DNA of 64,000 nucleotides from Candidatus Intricatilinea gracilis. Its GTDB lineage: Bacteria > Pseudomonadota > Gammaproteobacteria > Burkholderiales > Burkholderiaceae_C. Location of the stretch: NCBI GenBank assembly GCA_016702605.1, contig JADJDQ010000002.1, forward strand, positions 579,001 through 643,000. The letters run 5' to 3'. The translations under genes and the position numbers were made by a program. Positions 1 through 10,476 of the stretch are shown one piece after another. The notes under the pieces are model-generated. The model was not told the DNA's origin. It saw only the letters and a list, made by a program, of their open reading frames with translations, and did no database searches. Position 1 is the first letter of the stretch. Every line of letters starts with the position of its first letter.

Positions 1-739
<739 letters not shown>

Positions 740-750
<11 letters not shown>

Positions 751-3223
751 CGAGGTCGGCGAGGCTGGCGCCACAGTTGACGCCGTCGCCCGGCAGCGTG
801 AAGTAGAAGGTCGAGCCCACGCCCGGCTGTGAATCGAACCAGATGCACCCTCGGTGCTGCTCGACCATCTTGCGTGCGATCGTCAGCCCGGCACCGCTGC
901 CGCCGCCGAACTCGTCCTGACCGTGCAGGCGCTTGAACAACGCGAAGACGCGGCCCTTGTGACGTGCGTCGATGCCGATCCCGTTGTCGCGCACGTAGAA
1001 GATCGTGTCGGCCTGGCAATGCGGCGGTGTCGACGCCGGGCGCGCCACCACGCTGGCCAACTCGCTGGTCGCTTCGGCGGGCGGTTCGCCGGGCGGTTCG
1101 AACACGTCGATGTAGCCGATCTCGACCCAGCGCTGCGGCTTGTCGTTGTACTTGATGGCGTTGGCAATCAGGTTGGCGTAGACCTCGCGCACCCGCACAC
1201 GGTCGCAGCAGGCCGTCGGCAAGGGGCGCGGCAGTCGCAGCTCGACCTGGCTTTCGGCGAGGCGGGCGCCGAGCATGTCGGTGGCCTCGACCAGCACCGG
1301 GCCCAGGTCGATCCAGGTGAAGTCCGACGACAGCCGACCCAGCCGCGAGTAGTGCAGCAAGGCGTCGAGCAGCGTGTCCATACGCCCGGTGGTGCGCAGC
1401 AGCCAGTCCAGGCTTGCGGCGTCGTGACCGCGGCCGGCCTTGGCATCGTCCAGCAGTTGCAGGGCAGAGCTGCGGATACCACGCAGCGGCTCCTTCAGGT
1501 CGTGGCCGGCCAGGTAGGCGAAGGCATCGAGCTCGGCATTGCTGCTGGCCAGCTCGGCGTTGATCTCGGCCAGCTGTTCGGCCCGCATCACCACCAGCTC
1601 CATGACCATGCGACGCAGGCCCTGGGCGGCTTCGATCTCGACGTCGAGCCATGGCCTGGAGCGCCCGCGCACCTGCTCCTGCCACAACTCGAAGCTGCGC
1701 CGGGGGGTGAGGCGCAGGCCCATCGGGCCCAGGGCGGCGGGTTTCTCGTGCGGATTGCCCGCCCAGCTGTAGGTCTGCAGCTGTTCCTGGCGAAACCACA
1801 GCACCAGCGCGCTGTTGCCCCGGCGCGAGACGGCTGTGGCCAGCACACCGCTGGCCTGCGCGGCAAACGCCCGGCCCGGCGCCCAGGCATCGCCGAGTGC
1901 ATCGGTGGCATAGACCTGCTGCGCATCGGGCGCCTGGTCGATGCGTGCCCGCAGCCAGACCGCCACGGGATCGAGGGCCCCTGGCTCGGGTGTCAGACCG
2001 GCAGTGAGCCATCGCCCGCGCTGGAAGATGGCCACACCGTCGGCCTGGATGCCTTCGAGCAGGCCATGCGACGCGGAACTGGCGAGCGACAACTTGCCGT
2101 CGACGGCGGCGCGCGCCAGCATGGCCAGGTTCACCACATCGAGCCGCTCACGGTAGAGCTGATGTTCGCGCGCTTCGGCCTGGGCGATTTCGAGCGAGGC
2201 CAACTGGGCCAGGAACTCGGCCGCCGAACGCAGCGCATGCGGCATCACGGTGGCGCTGTGGTGATGGCAGGCGATCAGGCCCCAGAGTTCGCCGTCGCGC
2301 ATGATGGGCATGGTCAGCGTGGCTGCCACCCCCATGTTGTACAGGTATTCGGTGTACATGACCGAGGCGCCGCGCAGCGCGCAATGGGTCATGTCGAGCG
2401 CTCGACCGGTGTCGGGGTTGAGCAGCGGCACCATCTCGCACAACTCGCCCTGGGCGTCGGGCAGCGGGCGTACACCGATGCGCTTGAAGATCTCGCGTGC
2501 CGGGCGCGGAATATCGGCCGCCGGGTAACGCAGGCCCAGCCACGAGGGCAGGTCGTCACGCCGCGCATCGGCCAGCACCTCGCCGCTGGCGTCGCGGTGG
2601 AAGTGATAGACCATGGCGCGGTCCAGGCCGGTGATGGCGCGCGCCTCGAGTGCCAGCACCTCGCAGAACTCGGCCAGCGAGCGGGTCGCCTTGAGGGCAC
2701 CCAGGGTGCGGCGCACCATCGAGAAGTAGTCACCTTCGTGCACCACCACGGCGGCATCACGCCCGCCGGGTTCCATCTCGAGCAGCAACACGCCGTCGGC
2801 GCTGTGCAGCGTCATGTCCATCGCGGCGGCTTCGGCCGGCGCATGCGGCAGTCTGGCGCTCAGCACCAGACTGGGGTTGTGCTCGAGCGCAACGCTGCTT
2901 GTCGTCAGTTGCCGCACGCGCTGGGCGGCTTGCGCACCGACCACCAGGGCCAGCGGCTGGCCCAGCACCTGATCGACGCTCAGGCCGCACCAGCGCAGGC
3001 AGTTGTCGCTCACCTGTGTGACGACCAGGTCGAGCGGGCGCAGCGCCAGCAGCAGGCCATGCGCCTGGATGCAGCCCGGTGTGTGCACCGGTTCGTCGTC
3101 GCAGTTGGTGAGTGATACGCCGTGGCGCTTGATGCTGTAGGCCTGCGGCTGGGCGGCATCCCGGGCGCCCGACCAGTCCTGCGGCCAGGCAGCCGCGGCG
3201 CCGCGGTTGGCGTTTGCGGTCAT
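740..3223 (-). CDS. bphP: Bacteriophytochrome sensor histidine kinase
   Basis: 827-residue red/far-red photoreceptor kinase. The N-terminal PAS domain carries the motif LTNCDDEPVHTPG, with Cys41 at the expected biliverdin-attachment position of bacterial phytochromes. The GAF domain has the chromophore-pocket motif RYPAADIP (PASDIP in most relatives). A PHY domain follows, then a HisKA with H-box GHDLKEPLRG (His near residue 574), N-box NAIKYND and ATP-lid motifs DNGIGID and GAGLTIARK. Domain order and length are standard for the family. The ATG directly follows the stop of the receiver gene (TGA-ATG with no gap), and its own end overlaps the next gene. No heme oxygenase gene for making biliverdin lies nearby, so the chromophore must come from elsewhere. 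Confidence 0.95.
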
Positions 3224-3631
3224 TCAGGGCCAGACGAAATGGCTGCCACGCGCGCTGGCGGGTGCCTCGAGCCAGAAGTGCACCTGGGCAGCCAGGGTCA
3301 TCACGTCCACCGGCTTGGCAATGAACCCATCGAAGCCGGCGGCCTTCAGGCCCTGTTCGTCGCCCCTTGCGGCAAAGGCGGTGAAGGCCACGACGACGAT
3401 GTGCCGGGTGGCCGGATCGGCCTTGAGCCGACGTGTCAGCTCGATGCCGTCGACCTCGGGCATCTGGATGTCCATCAGGATCACGTCGGGCTGGAACACA
3501 CCGATGCGCGCCTGCGCAGCCTGGGCGTCGCAACTGGTCTCGGTGTCGAAACCGGCCGCGTCGAGCACGACCTTGGCCATCTCGCAGAACATTTCTATGT
3601 CGTCGACGACAAGTACCCGGGTAACTGTCAT
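3224..3631 (-). CDS. Single-domain response regulator of the phytochrome operon
   Basis: 135-residue stand-alone receiver domain (start MTVTRVLVVDD; phosphoacceptor Asp in DVILMDIQMPEVDG; conserved Thr in AFTAF; Lys in IAKPVD). It has no output domain, so it is probably a CheY/Spo0F-like phosphate carrier. I chose the ATG at 3631 because the receiver fold begins there; the much longer upstream open frame is antisense to the chemoreceptor gene. The gene is the first of three in a tightly packed operon with the phytochrome kinase and the hybrid kinase, so it is the likely phosphorylation target of the photoreceptor. Partner assignment is inferred from position. Confidence 0.92.
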   Translation of the reverse strand: MTVTRVLVVDDIEMFCEMAKVVLDAAGFDTETSCDAQAAQARIGVFQPDVILMDIQMPEVDGIELTRRLKADPATRHIVVVAFTAFAARGDEQGLKAAGFDGFIAKPVDVMTLAAQVHFWLEAPASARGSHFVWP

Positions 3632-3907
3632 GTGTGCTTTCGGTCGTGGCTGCATGGGCCTGCGCGGCCGCCTCGCGTGGAGGCAGAGCCCGTCTGGGGC
3701 ATCGAGTCTGTCGACTCTGCGAGTCTGCCGTCTGTTCGTTGCCAGACATAGGCGGCACCCGGTGAAACATTCGTCGCGGCGCGCGGCGGCGGGCGCGACA
3801 GCACGCCGCATCGTGCACTGGAATTGCCGTGAAGGCCGGCTTTTTCGCCGATCGACGGTGGCGGCCGCAGGCCAAGATGCCCGCCGAGACTGCCGCAAGA
3901 GGATGAC

Positions 3908-5449
3908 ATGCGCCTGGCCAACATGAAGATCTGGATACAGCTGATGGTGACCATCGGTGTTGCCCTGGCTTTGGTGTGGGCCTGCGGCATCCTGTGGCAG
4001 AACAAGGCCAACCGCGACGCGGCCATCGAGCAGGCACGCGGCTTCTCGCTCAGCATGCACGACGCCACCATGGCCGGCCTCACCGGCATGATGGTCACGG
4101 GCACGATCGCGCAACGGGGCGTGTTTCTCGATCAGATCAAGCAGCTCGACAACATCCGCGACGTGCATGTGATCCGCGCCGAGGCGGTCAGCAAGACCTT
4201 CGGCCCGGGCAGCGCCGCAGAATCCGCCGCGCCCGACGCCGACGAACTGCTGGTGCTGGCCACCGGCAAGGCAATCGTTCAGGTCGGTTCGGATGCCAAG
4301 GGTGAGTACCTGCGTGCCGTGCGCCCCACCCTGGCCAGCAAGCAGTACCTGGGCAAGGACTGCACCACCTGCCACCAGGTGCCCGAAGGCAGTGTGCTGG
4401 GTGTCGTGAGCATGAAGCTCTCGCTCGACGACTCCAATGCCAACATCGCCAGACAACGGTCGATGGCCATCCTGATGGTGGTGCTCACCTGCATCCCGGT
4501 GCTGCTGATCATCCACCCCTTCATCCGCAAGGTGGTGACGCGCCCGCTAGAGCAGGGCGTGGCGATCGCCCGCGACATCGCCGCTGGCGACCTCACCCAC
4601 CCGGTGGCCATCGGCTCGACCAACGAGATCGGTCGGCTGCAACAGGCCCTCGAGGACATGCGGGGCAGCCTGGTTGGCGTGGTCGGGCGAGTGCGCGCCG
4701 GCACCGCCACCATCGCCACCGCGTCCGGCGAACTGGCCTCGGGCAATCATGACCTGTCGACCCGCACCGAATCACAGGCCGAAGCCCTGCGCGAGACGGC
4801 TGCGTCGATGGCGCAACTCACCGATACCGCACGCCAGAACGCCGACAGCGCTCGGCAAGCCAACCAACTCGCCATCTCGGCCTCGCAGGTGGCCGTGCAG
4901 GGCGGCGCGGTGGTGTCGCAGGTGGTGGCGACGATGGACTCGATCAACGCGTCGTCCACCCGCATCGCCGATATCGTGGGCGTGATCGACAGCATCGCCT
5001 TCCAGACCAACATCCTGGCGCTCAACGCCGCGGTCGAGGCCTCGCGTGCCGGTGATCAGGGTCGCGGATTTGGTGTGGTGGCGGCCGAAGTACGCATGCT
5101 GGCGCAACGTTCGGCCAACGCCGCCAGCGAGATCAAGGCGCTCATCAACGCCTCGGTCGAGCAGACGCACAGCGGCGCGCGCCTGGTGCATCAGGCCGGC
5201 TCGACCATGACCGAGGTCGTGCGCAGCATCCAGCGTGTCACCGACATCATGGGCGAGATCAGCGCCGCCAGCCTGAACCAGATATCGGGCATCGAGCAGG
5301 TCAACGTGGCGATGGGCAACATCGACGAGTCGACGCGCATGAACGCCAGGCTGGTCGACGAAGCCGCCTCGGCGACCCAGTCGCTGCAGGAACAGGCCGC
5401 CCGGCTCGACGACGTGGTCAGTGTATTCAAACTGGCCCGCGTCGACTGA
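3908..5449 (+). CDS. Methyl-accepting chemotaxis protein with c-type heme motif in its sensor domain
   Basis: 513 residues. TM1 is at about 9-28, then a periplasmic sensor domain of about 150 residues, TM2 at about 180-200, HAMP and a long cytoplasmic signalling domain with the conserved hairpin tip (IAFQTNILALNAAVEASRAG). The periplasmic domain contains C152-T-T-C155-H156, a CxxCH heme c attachment motif, shortly before TM2. This arrangement recalls the heme c sensor domains of the Tll0287/DUF3365 type, which sense redox or gas ligands. No NWETF-like CheR-docking tail is visible. It is divergent from the phytochrome operon across 276 bp. The chemoreceptor call is firm; heme attachment is inferred from the motif. 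Confidence 0.93.
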   Translation: MRLANMKIWIQLMVTIGVALALVWACGILWQNKANRDAAIEQARGFSLSMHDATMAGLTGMMVTGTIAQRGVFLDQIKQLDNIRDVHVIRAEAVSKTFGPGSAAESAAPDADELLVLATGKAIVQVGSDAKGEYLRAVRPTLASKQYLGKDCTTCHQVPEGSVLGVVSMKLSLDDSNANIARQRSMAILMVVLTCIPVLLIIHPFIRKVVTRPLEQGVAIARDIAAGDLTHPVAIGSTNEIGRLQQALEDMRGSLVGVVGRVRAGTATIATASGELASGNHDLSTRTESQAEALRETAASMAQLTDTARQNADSARQANQLAISASQVAVQGGAVVSQVVATMDSINASSTRIADIVGVIDSIAFQTNILALNAAVEASRAGDQGRGFGVVAAEVRMLAQRSANAASEIKALINASVEQTHSGARLVHQAGSTMTEVVRSIQRVTDIMGEISAASLNQISGIEQVNVAMGNIDESTRMNARLVDEAASATQSLQEQAARLDDVVSVFKLARVD

Positions 5450-5632
5450 CCGGGGCAACCTGTCCGCCGTGGCCGTCCCGCGAGGCCGGGCCGGCTCAGG
5501 CGCGCCGGCAGACTGCGGCAGACGCCGGTACAACGCAGGATCACACACGGTGAAGTCACACCCGCTGCCCCTGTCTCGGGACGAACCGATCGATTGCTTC
5601 AGTTGCGGTCGTTGCTGGTCGATGTCTTGCGT

Positions 5633-6649
5633 ATGAAGCTGCTCGACTCGCTGCGCCAGGCGCTCAACGCCGACACCGATGCCCTGGCCGACTACCGCGA
5701 CCACATCGGCATGCAACTCAGCGGTCTGTCGGGCATGCTGCTGCTGCCGTTCGGTCTGATCCATGCACTGAATGACCGGTTGGAGCTGGCAGGCGTCAAC
5801 TTCGTGTTGGTGACCGTGCTGCTGCTCAATGCATCGAATCTGCGCAAGGGCAGGCAGCCCGCCGTGCCCTTCTGGCTGCTGGTCTGCCTGCTCATCGTCG
5901 GCGTCTGTTCGTCGGTGCTGCTGCAGGGCACGCTGGGCATCCTGTGGTCGTACCCGGCGCTGGTCATCTGTTTCTTCCTGCTGCCCAGGCGTGTGGCCCT
6001 GCTGCTCAGCTCGGTGCTGATGATCTCGGTCACCACGGTGGTGTTCATCGCCCTGGGCGCAGCGTTGGCCACACGGGTGCTCGCTTCACAAGCCTTCGTG
6101 CTGGTGATGATCAACGTGGTGCTCAACGTCATCGCCGAACTGCAACAGGCGCTGGTGGCGCAGGCCATCACCGACCCGCTGACCGGCGCCTACAACCGCC
6201 GCCACCTGCAGAATCAGCTCGAACAACTGGTGGCGCCGACCGACAAGACCCGGCCCATGGTCGCCTTGCTGGCCATCGACATCGATCACTTCAAGCAAGT
6301 CAACGACCACCACGGCCATGAGGCAGGCGACGAGGTGCTGCGCCGGCTGGTGACCCTGGTGTCGGCACGCACGCGCGGCAGCGACCTGCTGTTTCGCACC
6401 GGCGGCGAGGAGTTCATGCTGCTGCTGCCGCGGGTGACGTCCGAAGCGGCCCAACACATTGCCGAAGCGCTGCGCCAGATGGTGGCTCAGGCCGAGTTGC
6501 TGCAGGGCGAGTCACTTACCGTGAGCATCGGCGTGGCCAGCCTGAGCGCCGGCCAGGACCTGAAGGCCTGGGTGCGCAGCGCCGACCAGGCGCTGTACCA
6601 GGCCAAACGCACCGGGCGCAACCGCGTCGTCGTGGCCGGCCAGGACTGA
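5633..6649 (+). CDS. Membrane-anchored diguanylate cyclase (GGDEF)
   Basis: About 338 residues from the ATG at 5633; a TTG at 5594 in the same frame would add 13 residues, and neither start has a strong ribosome-binding site. The N-terminal half holds about six hydrophobic segments (residues about 25-180). The C-terminal GGDEF domain is complete: DPLTGAYNRR, DIDHFKQVND and the active-site loop GGEEF. The inhibitory I-site is present as R-G-S-D five residues before GGEEF, so product feedback inhibition is expected. The enzyme makes cyclic-di-GMP from two GTP. The membrane part is not a recognised ligand-binding family, so its input signal is unknown. Confidence 0.93.
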   Translation: MKLLDSLRQALNADTDALADYRDHIGMQLSGLSGMLLLPFGLIHALNDRLELAGVNFVLVTVLLLNASNLRKGRQPAVPFWLLVCLLIVGVCSSVLLQGTLGILWSYPALVICFFLLPRRVALLLSSVLMISVTTVVFIALGAALATRVLASQAFVLVMINVVLNVIAELQQALVAQAITDPLTGAYNRRHLQNQLEQLVAPTDKTRPMVALLAIDIDHFKQVNDHHGHEAGDEVLRRLVTLVSARTRGSDLLFRTGGEEFMLLLPRVTSEAAQHIAEALRQMVAQAELLQGESLTVSIGVASLSAGQDLKAWVRSADQALYQAKRTGRNRVVVAGQD

Positions 6650-6760
6650 TCGAACGGCGACCGGCGGCACGACCGCCAGCGCTGCACTAGCCGATCACTC
6701 GGCAGACTCAGTGCCCCTGACCTGTCGACCGCAGCGCCAGGAACCGGCAGCACGACGGCG

Positions 6761-7378
6761 TCAGGCCACCCGGGTCAGGTAACTCTCGAACACGCCGACA
6801 TGCACGCTGGCCGCGTCGGCCGAGTCGGGCCAGAGATCGGCCGTGCTGAAGCGCACGTCGTAGGTCGACTCGTCGGCCGCCTCGACGCCATGGGCATGGG
6901 CGTCCGGAAAGGGATAGGCCGGCGACACGCCCACCACCACGCCACACTTGCCGCGGATATAGGCCGGCATGCGGGTGTGGCAGGTCACATGGTCGCTGCG
7001 CACCTGCACCCGGTCGCCGATGCTGTAGCTCTGGCGGTCCGGCGCGTTGCCGCGCCCGGGGGCGGCCGGCAGGGCCAGTGGAAAAGCGCCGCCGGCCAGG
7101 GCTTCGAGTTCGGCCTGAGTGCACAGGCCTTTCTCGACACACAAGGTGGCCAGGCTGGTGAGCGTGCGTTCGTAGTAACTCGCGCCCATGTAGTGGCGCG
7201 GCTCCATGCGTTCGATGGCGTGGCGGTACTCGTCCATGTTGAAGATGCCGAGCTTGACGGCCAGCGAATACATCGCGTTGGCGCGCCACTCCCACGGTGC
7301 GTGGAAGACCTCGGCCTCGGGGCTGTGGCGCACACGCCCGAAACCCTGCCTGCCGCCCATGTCGTGGATGCCGTCCAT
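6761..7378 (-). CDS. nthB: Nitrile hydratase subunit beta
   Basis: 205 residues. The N-terminus MDGIHDMGGRQGFG is the hallmark of nitrile hydratase beta chains, followed by the helical arm (FHAPWEWRANAM). The C-terminal SH3-like barrel includes GDRVQVR and a final FESYL. With alpha it converts nitriles to amides in the cytoplasm; beta residues help shape the metal site. It follows alpha by 50 bp on the same strand. A small activator/chaperone gene usually found beside cobalt-type enzymes is not seen: the next gene downstream is the convergent diguanylate cyclase. A Cys in the HTRMPAYIRGKCG region, where relatives usually have Arg, is unusual. Confidence 0.93.
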   Translation of the reverse strand: MDGIHDMGGRQGFGRVRHSPEAEVFHAPWEWRANAMYSLAVKLGIFNMDEYRHAIERMEPRHYMGASYYERTLTSLATLCVEKGLCTQAELEALAGGAFPLALPAAPGRGNAPDRQSYSIGDRVQVRSDHVTCHTRMPAYIRGKCGVVVGVSPAYPFPDAHAHGVEAADESTYDVRFSTADLWPDSADAASVHVGVFESYLTRVA

Positions 7379-7428
7379 GTGTGTGCCTTGTTGCTGTGAG
7401 CCTGGTTGCCGTGGGCTTGATCGAGAGG

Positions 7429-8025
7429 TCAGAGGCGGGCGACGCCGATCATGGCGTCCTTGCTGACGAGGGCAGCAAGTTGCTCCTCGCTGAAACCTTC
7501 GGTGCCGGCCGGGCGTTCGGGCAGCACCATGTAGCGCGTGTCGGCGGTGGTGTCCCAGACGCGGATCTCCACCTCGGGCGGCAGGTCCAGCCCCATCTCG
7601 CGCAGCACGGTGCGTGATTCGCGCACCACGCGGGCGCGGTATTCGAGATCCTTGTACCAATCGGGCGGCAGGCCGATCACGGTGAAGGCCGTGCACGAAC
7701 ACAGCGTGCAGCAGATGACGTTGTGGATGGTCGGCGTGTTCTCGAGCACCACCAGGTGACGGTGGTGGCGCGGCATGCTGATGCCCAGTTCGGCCACCGC
7801 ATCGCGCCCGTTGGTGAACAGGCGCTGGCGAAAGGCCGCGTCGGTCCAGGCCCGGGCCACCACCCGCGCGCCGTTCTGCGGCACCCACTGTTCCTCGATC
7901 TGATGGCGCTGTTCGTCGATGAACTCGGCGGGCTTCAGCCCCCGCGCATGCAGCGCAGCCTCGACGGCCGCGACGCGTTGCTCGATGGTGGCGGTGGGCT
8001 GCACGACACGCTGCGCATGGGTCAT
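7429..8025 (-). CDS. nthA: Nitrile hydratase subunit alpha (cobalt-type motif)
   Basis: 198 residues. The metal-binding claw is ICCTLCSCTAF (ligand cysteines 106, 109 and 111). Thr between the first ligand Cys and Leu (CTLCSC) is the cobalt-type signature; iron-type enzymes have CSLCSC. An extra Cys105 precedes the claw, and TAFTVIGLPP replaces the more common YPWPVLGLPP, so this is a divergent member; relation to the thiocyanate hydrolase gamma subunit cannot be excluded. Typical tail motifs follow (DWYKDLEYRARVVRES, VWDTTADTRYMVLPERP). The ATG at 8025 has a good ribosome-binding site (GGAAGGTGACCAAG). Alpha precedes beta, the order often seen in iron-type operons, although the claw is cobalt-type. 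Confidence 0.93.
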   Translation of the reverse strand: MTHAQRVVQPTATIEQRVAAVEAALHARGLKPAEFIDEQRHQIEEQWVPQNGARVVARAWTDAAFRQRLFTNGRDAVAELGISMPRHHRHLVVLENTPTIHNVICCTLCSCTAFTVIGLPPDWYKDLEYRARVVRESRTVLREMGLDLPPEVEIRVWDTTADTRYMVLPERPAGTEGFSEEQLAALVSKDAMIGVARL

Positions 8026-8102
8026 CTTGGTCACCTTCCGGCTGGGGGACGGGCAGTATAGAAGTCGCCTCCTCAGCCTGCTTGGGCCGCCGTGGCATGG
8101 CC

Positions 8103-8143
8103 CCTGGGGGAAGGCGCGGCGCTGCGTTGAAAGCGCCCCCAGG
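8103..8143. repeat. Intergenic GC-rich inverted repeat between nthA and ylqF
   Basis: Arms CCTGGGGG (8103-8110) and CCCCCAGG (8136-8143) are perfect complements around a GC-rich loop that itself contains GGCGCGGCGC. It lies in the 272-bp gap between the divergent nitrile hydratase and YlqF genes. It resembles the dispersed GC hairpins common in Burkholderiales intergenic DNA. Its function is unknown; it could also be a structured 5' leader of nthA. Confidence 0.45.
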
Positions 8144-8297
8144 CCGACGACATACGTCGTCCGCCCCGAGAGGGTGCGTCGACTCGGCAGCGGTCCGTCG
8201 TCGACTCGAGAGGTCAGCTGCCGCCTGATGTGGCCGGGCCATCGACAATCCGGCGCGTCCGCCACCTCCGGCGGGCACCAGCCGAAAGCAGCAGCCC

Positions 8298-9269
8298 ATG
8301 TCCATCCAGTGGTTCCCCGGTCACATGAACTCGACGAAGAAGGCCATCGCCGAGCGGGTGCCCGAGATCGACGTGGTGATCGAACTGCTCGATGCACGCC
8401 TGCCCGGCTCGAGCGCCAACCCGCTGCTGGCCGAGCTGACACGTGGCAAGCCGGCGCTCAAGGTGCTGAACAAGCAGGACCTGGCCGACCCGGAACTCAC
8501 CGCGCTGTGGCTGGCGCACTACCAGTCGCAACCGGGCACCCAGGCGATCGGGCTGGACGCCAGCGTCACAGCGCCGGCACGCCAGCTCATCGCCGCATGC
8601 CGCAAGCTGGCACCGCTGCGTGGCGGCATGGTCAAGCCGGTGCGGGTGCTGATCTGCGGCATCCCCAACGTGGGCAAATCCACCCTCATCAACACGCTGG
8701 TCGGGCAACGGGCCGCCAAGACCGGCGACGAGCCCGGCATCACCAAGCTCGAACAACGCATCAGCCTGGCAAGCGACTTCTACCTGTTCGACACCCCCGG
8801 CATGTTGTGGCCGCGGATCACCGTCGAGCAAAGTGGCTACCACCTGGCCGCCAGCGGCGGCATCGGTCGCAACGCCTATGACGAAGAGGAAGTCGCCCTG
8901 GCCCTGCTCGACAGCGTGCGCACGCGCTACGCCGAGCGCCTGCAGGCGCGCTACAAGCTGGCCGACTTCTCGAGCGCCACCGACGAGCAGTTGCTGGCCG
9001 ACGTGGGCCGCAAACGAGACGGCCTGCTGCCCGGCAACCAGGTCAACATGCAAAAGGCCGCCGAGGTGGTGATCAATGACTTTCGCAGCGGCGCCTGGGG
9101 CCGCATCACGCTCGAATCACCCGAGCAGTTCACCCAGTGGTGGGCGGCCGGCCAGGTGCGCGACGCCGAACGATCGGCAAAGAAGGCCGCACGCAACACC
9201 AAGCCGACGCCACAGCGTGATCAGGCCAACAGTGCGGTCGATGGAGTCGACCGTGACGACGTCGACTGA
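8298..9269 (+). CDS. ylqF: Ribosome biogenesis GTPase YlqF/RbgA
   Basis: 323 residues of the circularly permuted GTPase family acting in late 50S subunit assembly. It starts with the family signature IQWFPGHM. The G motifs come in permuted order: G4 NKQD first, then G1 GIPNVGKST, then G3 DTPG. The C-terminal RNA-binding helical domain follows (VALALLDSVRTRYAERL). The last 35 residues are Lys/Arg/Thr-rich, as in proteobacterial homologues. It is 15 bp upstream of the HAD gene and may be co-transcribed with it. Confidence 0.96.
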   Translation: MSIQWFPGHMNSTKKAIAERVPEIDVVIELLDARLPGSSANPLLAELTRGKPALKVLNKQDLADPELTALWLAHYQSQPGTQAIGLDASVTAPARQLIAACRKLAPLRGGMVKPVRVLICGIPNVGKSTLINTLVGQRAAKTGDEPGITKLEQRISLASDFYLFDTPGMLWPRITVEQSGYHLAASGGIGRNAYDEEEVALALLDSVRTRYAERLQARYKLADFSSATDEQLLADVGRKRDGLLPGNQVNMQKAAEVVINDFRSGAWGRITLESPEQFTQWWAAGQVRDAERSAKKAARNTKPTPQRDQANSAVDGVDRDDVD

Positions 9270-9284
9270 TCGGTTGGTCAACCA

Positions 9285-9836
9285 GTGAATCCACTTCGAG
9301 CCGTTCGCGCCGTGTGCTTTGACTGGGGCGGCACACTCATGTCGGAACACGGGGGACCCGAGGACACGCCAATGGGCCTGTGGCCTCAGGTCGAGGTCAT
9401 CGACGGTGCGGTTGAGGCACTCTCCATCCTGCGCGGCAGGGTTCCCTTGGCCATTGCCACCAACGCATCCATTTCGAGCAGACCGATGATCGAGCTGGCA
9501 CTTCGCCGCGCGGGCCTGCACTCGTTTTTCGAACAGATCTACTGCTTCACTGAACTGGGCTTCCGAAAGGATCAACCCGAATTTTGGCGGGCGGTTCAGC
9601 ACGGCCTGCGAGTACCGTTGAAGCACATCGCCATGGTCGGTGACTCATACGATCAAGATGCCTTCTTTCCTCGACAGTTCGGGGTGCAGGGCGTGTGGCT
9701 CAACCTGCATGGAGCGGACAAGCGCCTTCAGGTGGCCACACCCATGGTCACCGAACTCCCTTGTTTCTCCAGCTGGGTAGCAGACTCCGCCGAGCAGGGC
9801 CAAGCCCCTGTATTCACCACACCGGAGAACGATTGA
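9285..9836 (+). CDS. HAD-superfamily hydrolase
   Basis: 183 residues with all four HAD motifs: motif I VCFDWGGTL (nucleophile Asp; the usual second Asp of DxD is Gly), motif II IATNAS, motif III Lys in FRKDQPE, and motif IV MVGDSYDQDAF. The cap is small, as in subfamily IA, so a small phosphorylated metabolite is the likely substrate, but none can be named. Loss of the second Asp may change catalysis, since that residue is the general acid/base in HAD phosphatases. GC content and codon use look lower than in neighbouring genes, hinting at separate ancestry. Its stop abuts the convergent GST pseudogene with no gap. Confidence 0.85.
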   Translation: MNPLRAVRAVCFDWGGTLMSEHGGPEDTPMGLWPQVEVIDGAVEALSILRGRVPLAIATNASISSRPMIELALRRAGLHSFFEQIYCFTELGFRKDQPEFWRAVQHGLRVPLKHIAMVGDSYDQDAFFPRQFGVQGVWLNLHGADKRLQVATPMVTELPCFSSWVADSAEQGQAPVFTTPEND

Positions 9837-10471
9837 CTACAGCGACATCGCCGGTCGCAAGGCCATGGCGGCGCGCCAGCGTTGCAGGTGCGGGTGGTCG
9901 TCGCCGGGCTTGACACGCAGCACACGCGCAAAGTCCACCGTCACCACGGCGGTGAGGTCGGCGATGCTGAAACGATCGGTGGCGATGAACTCGCGCCCAG
10001 CCAACCGGGCGTCGAGCACGGCGAAGAACTGCTGCAGCCGCGCCAGACCACGTGCCGCCAGTTCGGGGATCTGCACATAGTCCACCGGCCCGGGCAGGGC
10101 GCGTTGCTTCATGGCCGGCGAGCTGTTGCGCATGGCTTCGGCGATGGCCAGCAGGCCCTCGAACTCGATGCGCCAGTTCCAGCTGGCGATCTCGGCCTTT
10201 CCAGCGGCGTGAGCCCCAGCAGCGCCGGCTCGGGGAAACGTGCTTCGACATAGGCCGCGATCGCGGCGTTGTCGGTCAGCACCTGGCCATCCTCCAGCTG
10301 CAACACCGGCACGGTGCACTGCGGGTTGATGGCGCGAAAGGCCTCACCGAGTTGCTCACCCGCACGCAGGTCGATGTTGACCGTCGTGTGGGGCACACCT
10401 TTTTCGGCCAGCAGGATGCGGGCGCGGCGCGGGCTCGGTGCAGTGGAGCAGTCGTACAGGGTGATGGTCAT
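9837..10471 (-). pseudogene. Glutathione S-transferase, disrupted by a one-base frameshift
   Basis: The N-terminal thioredoxin-like domain is read from the ATG at 10471 (MTITLYDCSTAPSPRRARIL, then CTVPVLQLEDG and the SNAIA-like TDNAAIAAYV) to GLTPLE. The helical domain continues in another frame (AEIASWNWRIEFEGL through FSIADLTAVV to the stop at 9837). The frame changes in the run at about 10196-10202; one added base would give a continuous protein of about 210 residues. Either the gene is a recent pseudogene or the consensus has a homopolymer error. The intact product would be a glutathione transferase related to bacterial beta/theta forms. It lies 5 bp downstream of the second GST gene. Confidence 0.8.
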
Positions 10472-10476
10472 GATGT

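Noticed and set aside
829..850. tRNA-like GAATCGAACC string
   Set aside because: It lies inside the phytochrome kinase coding sequence, and no cloverleaf can be built around it.
854..3115. Long open frame opposite the phytochrome gene
   Set aside because: It is antisense to a gene with clear PAS, GAF, PHY and kinase motifs; GC-rich codon bias opens such shadow frames.
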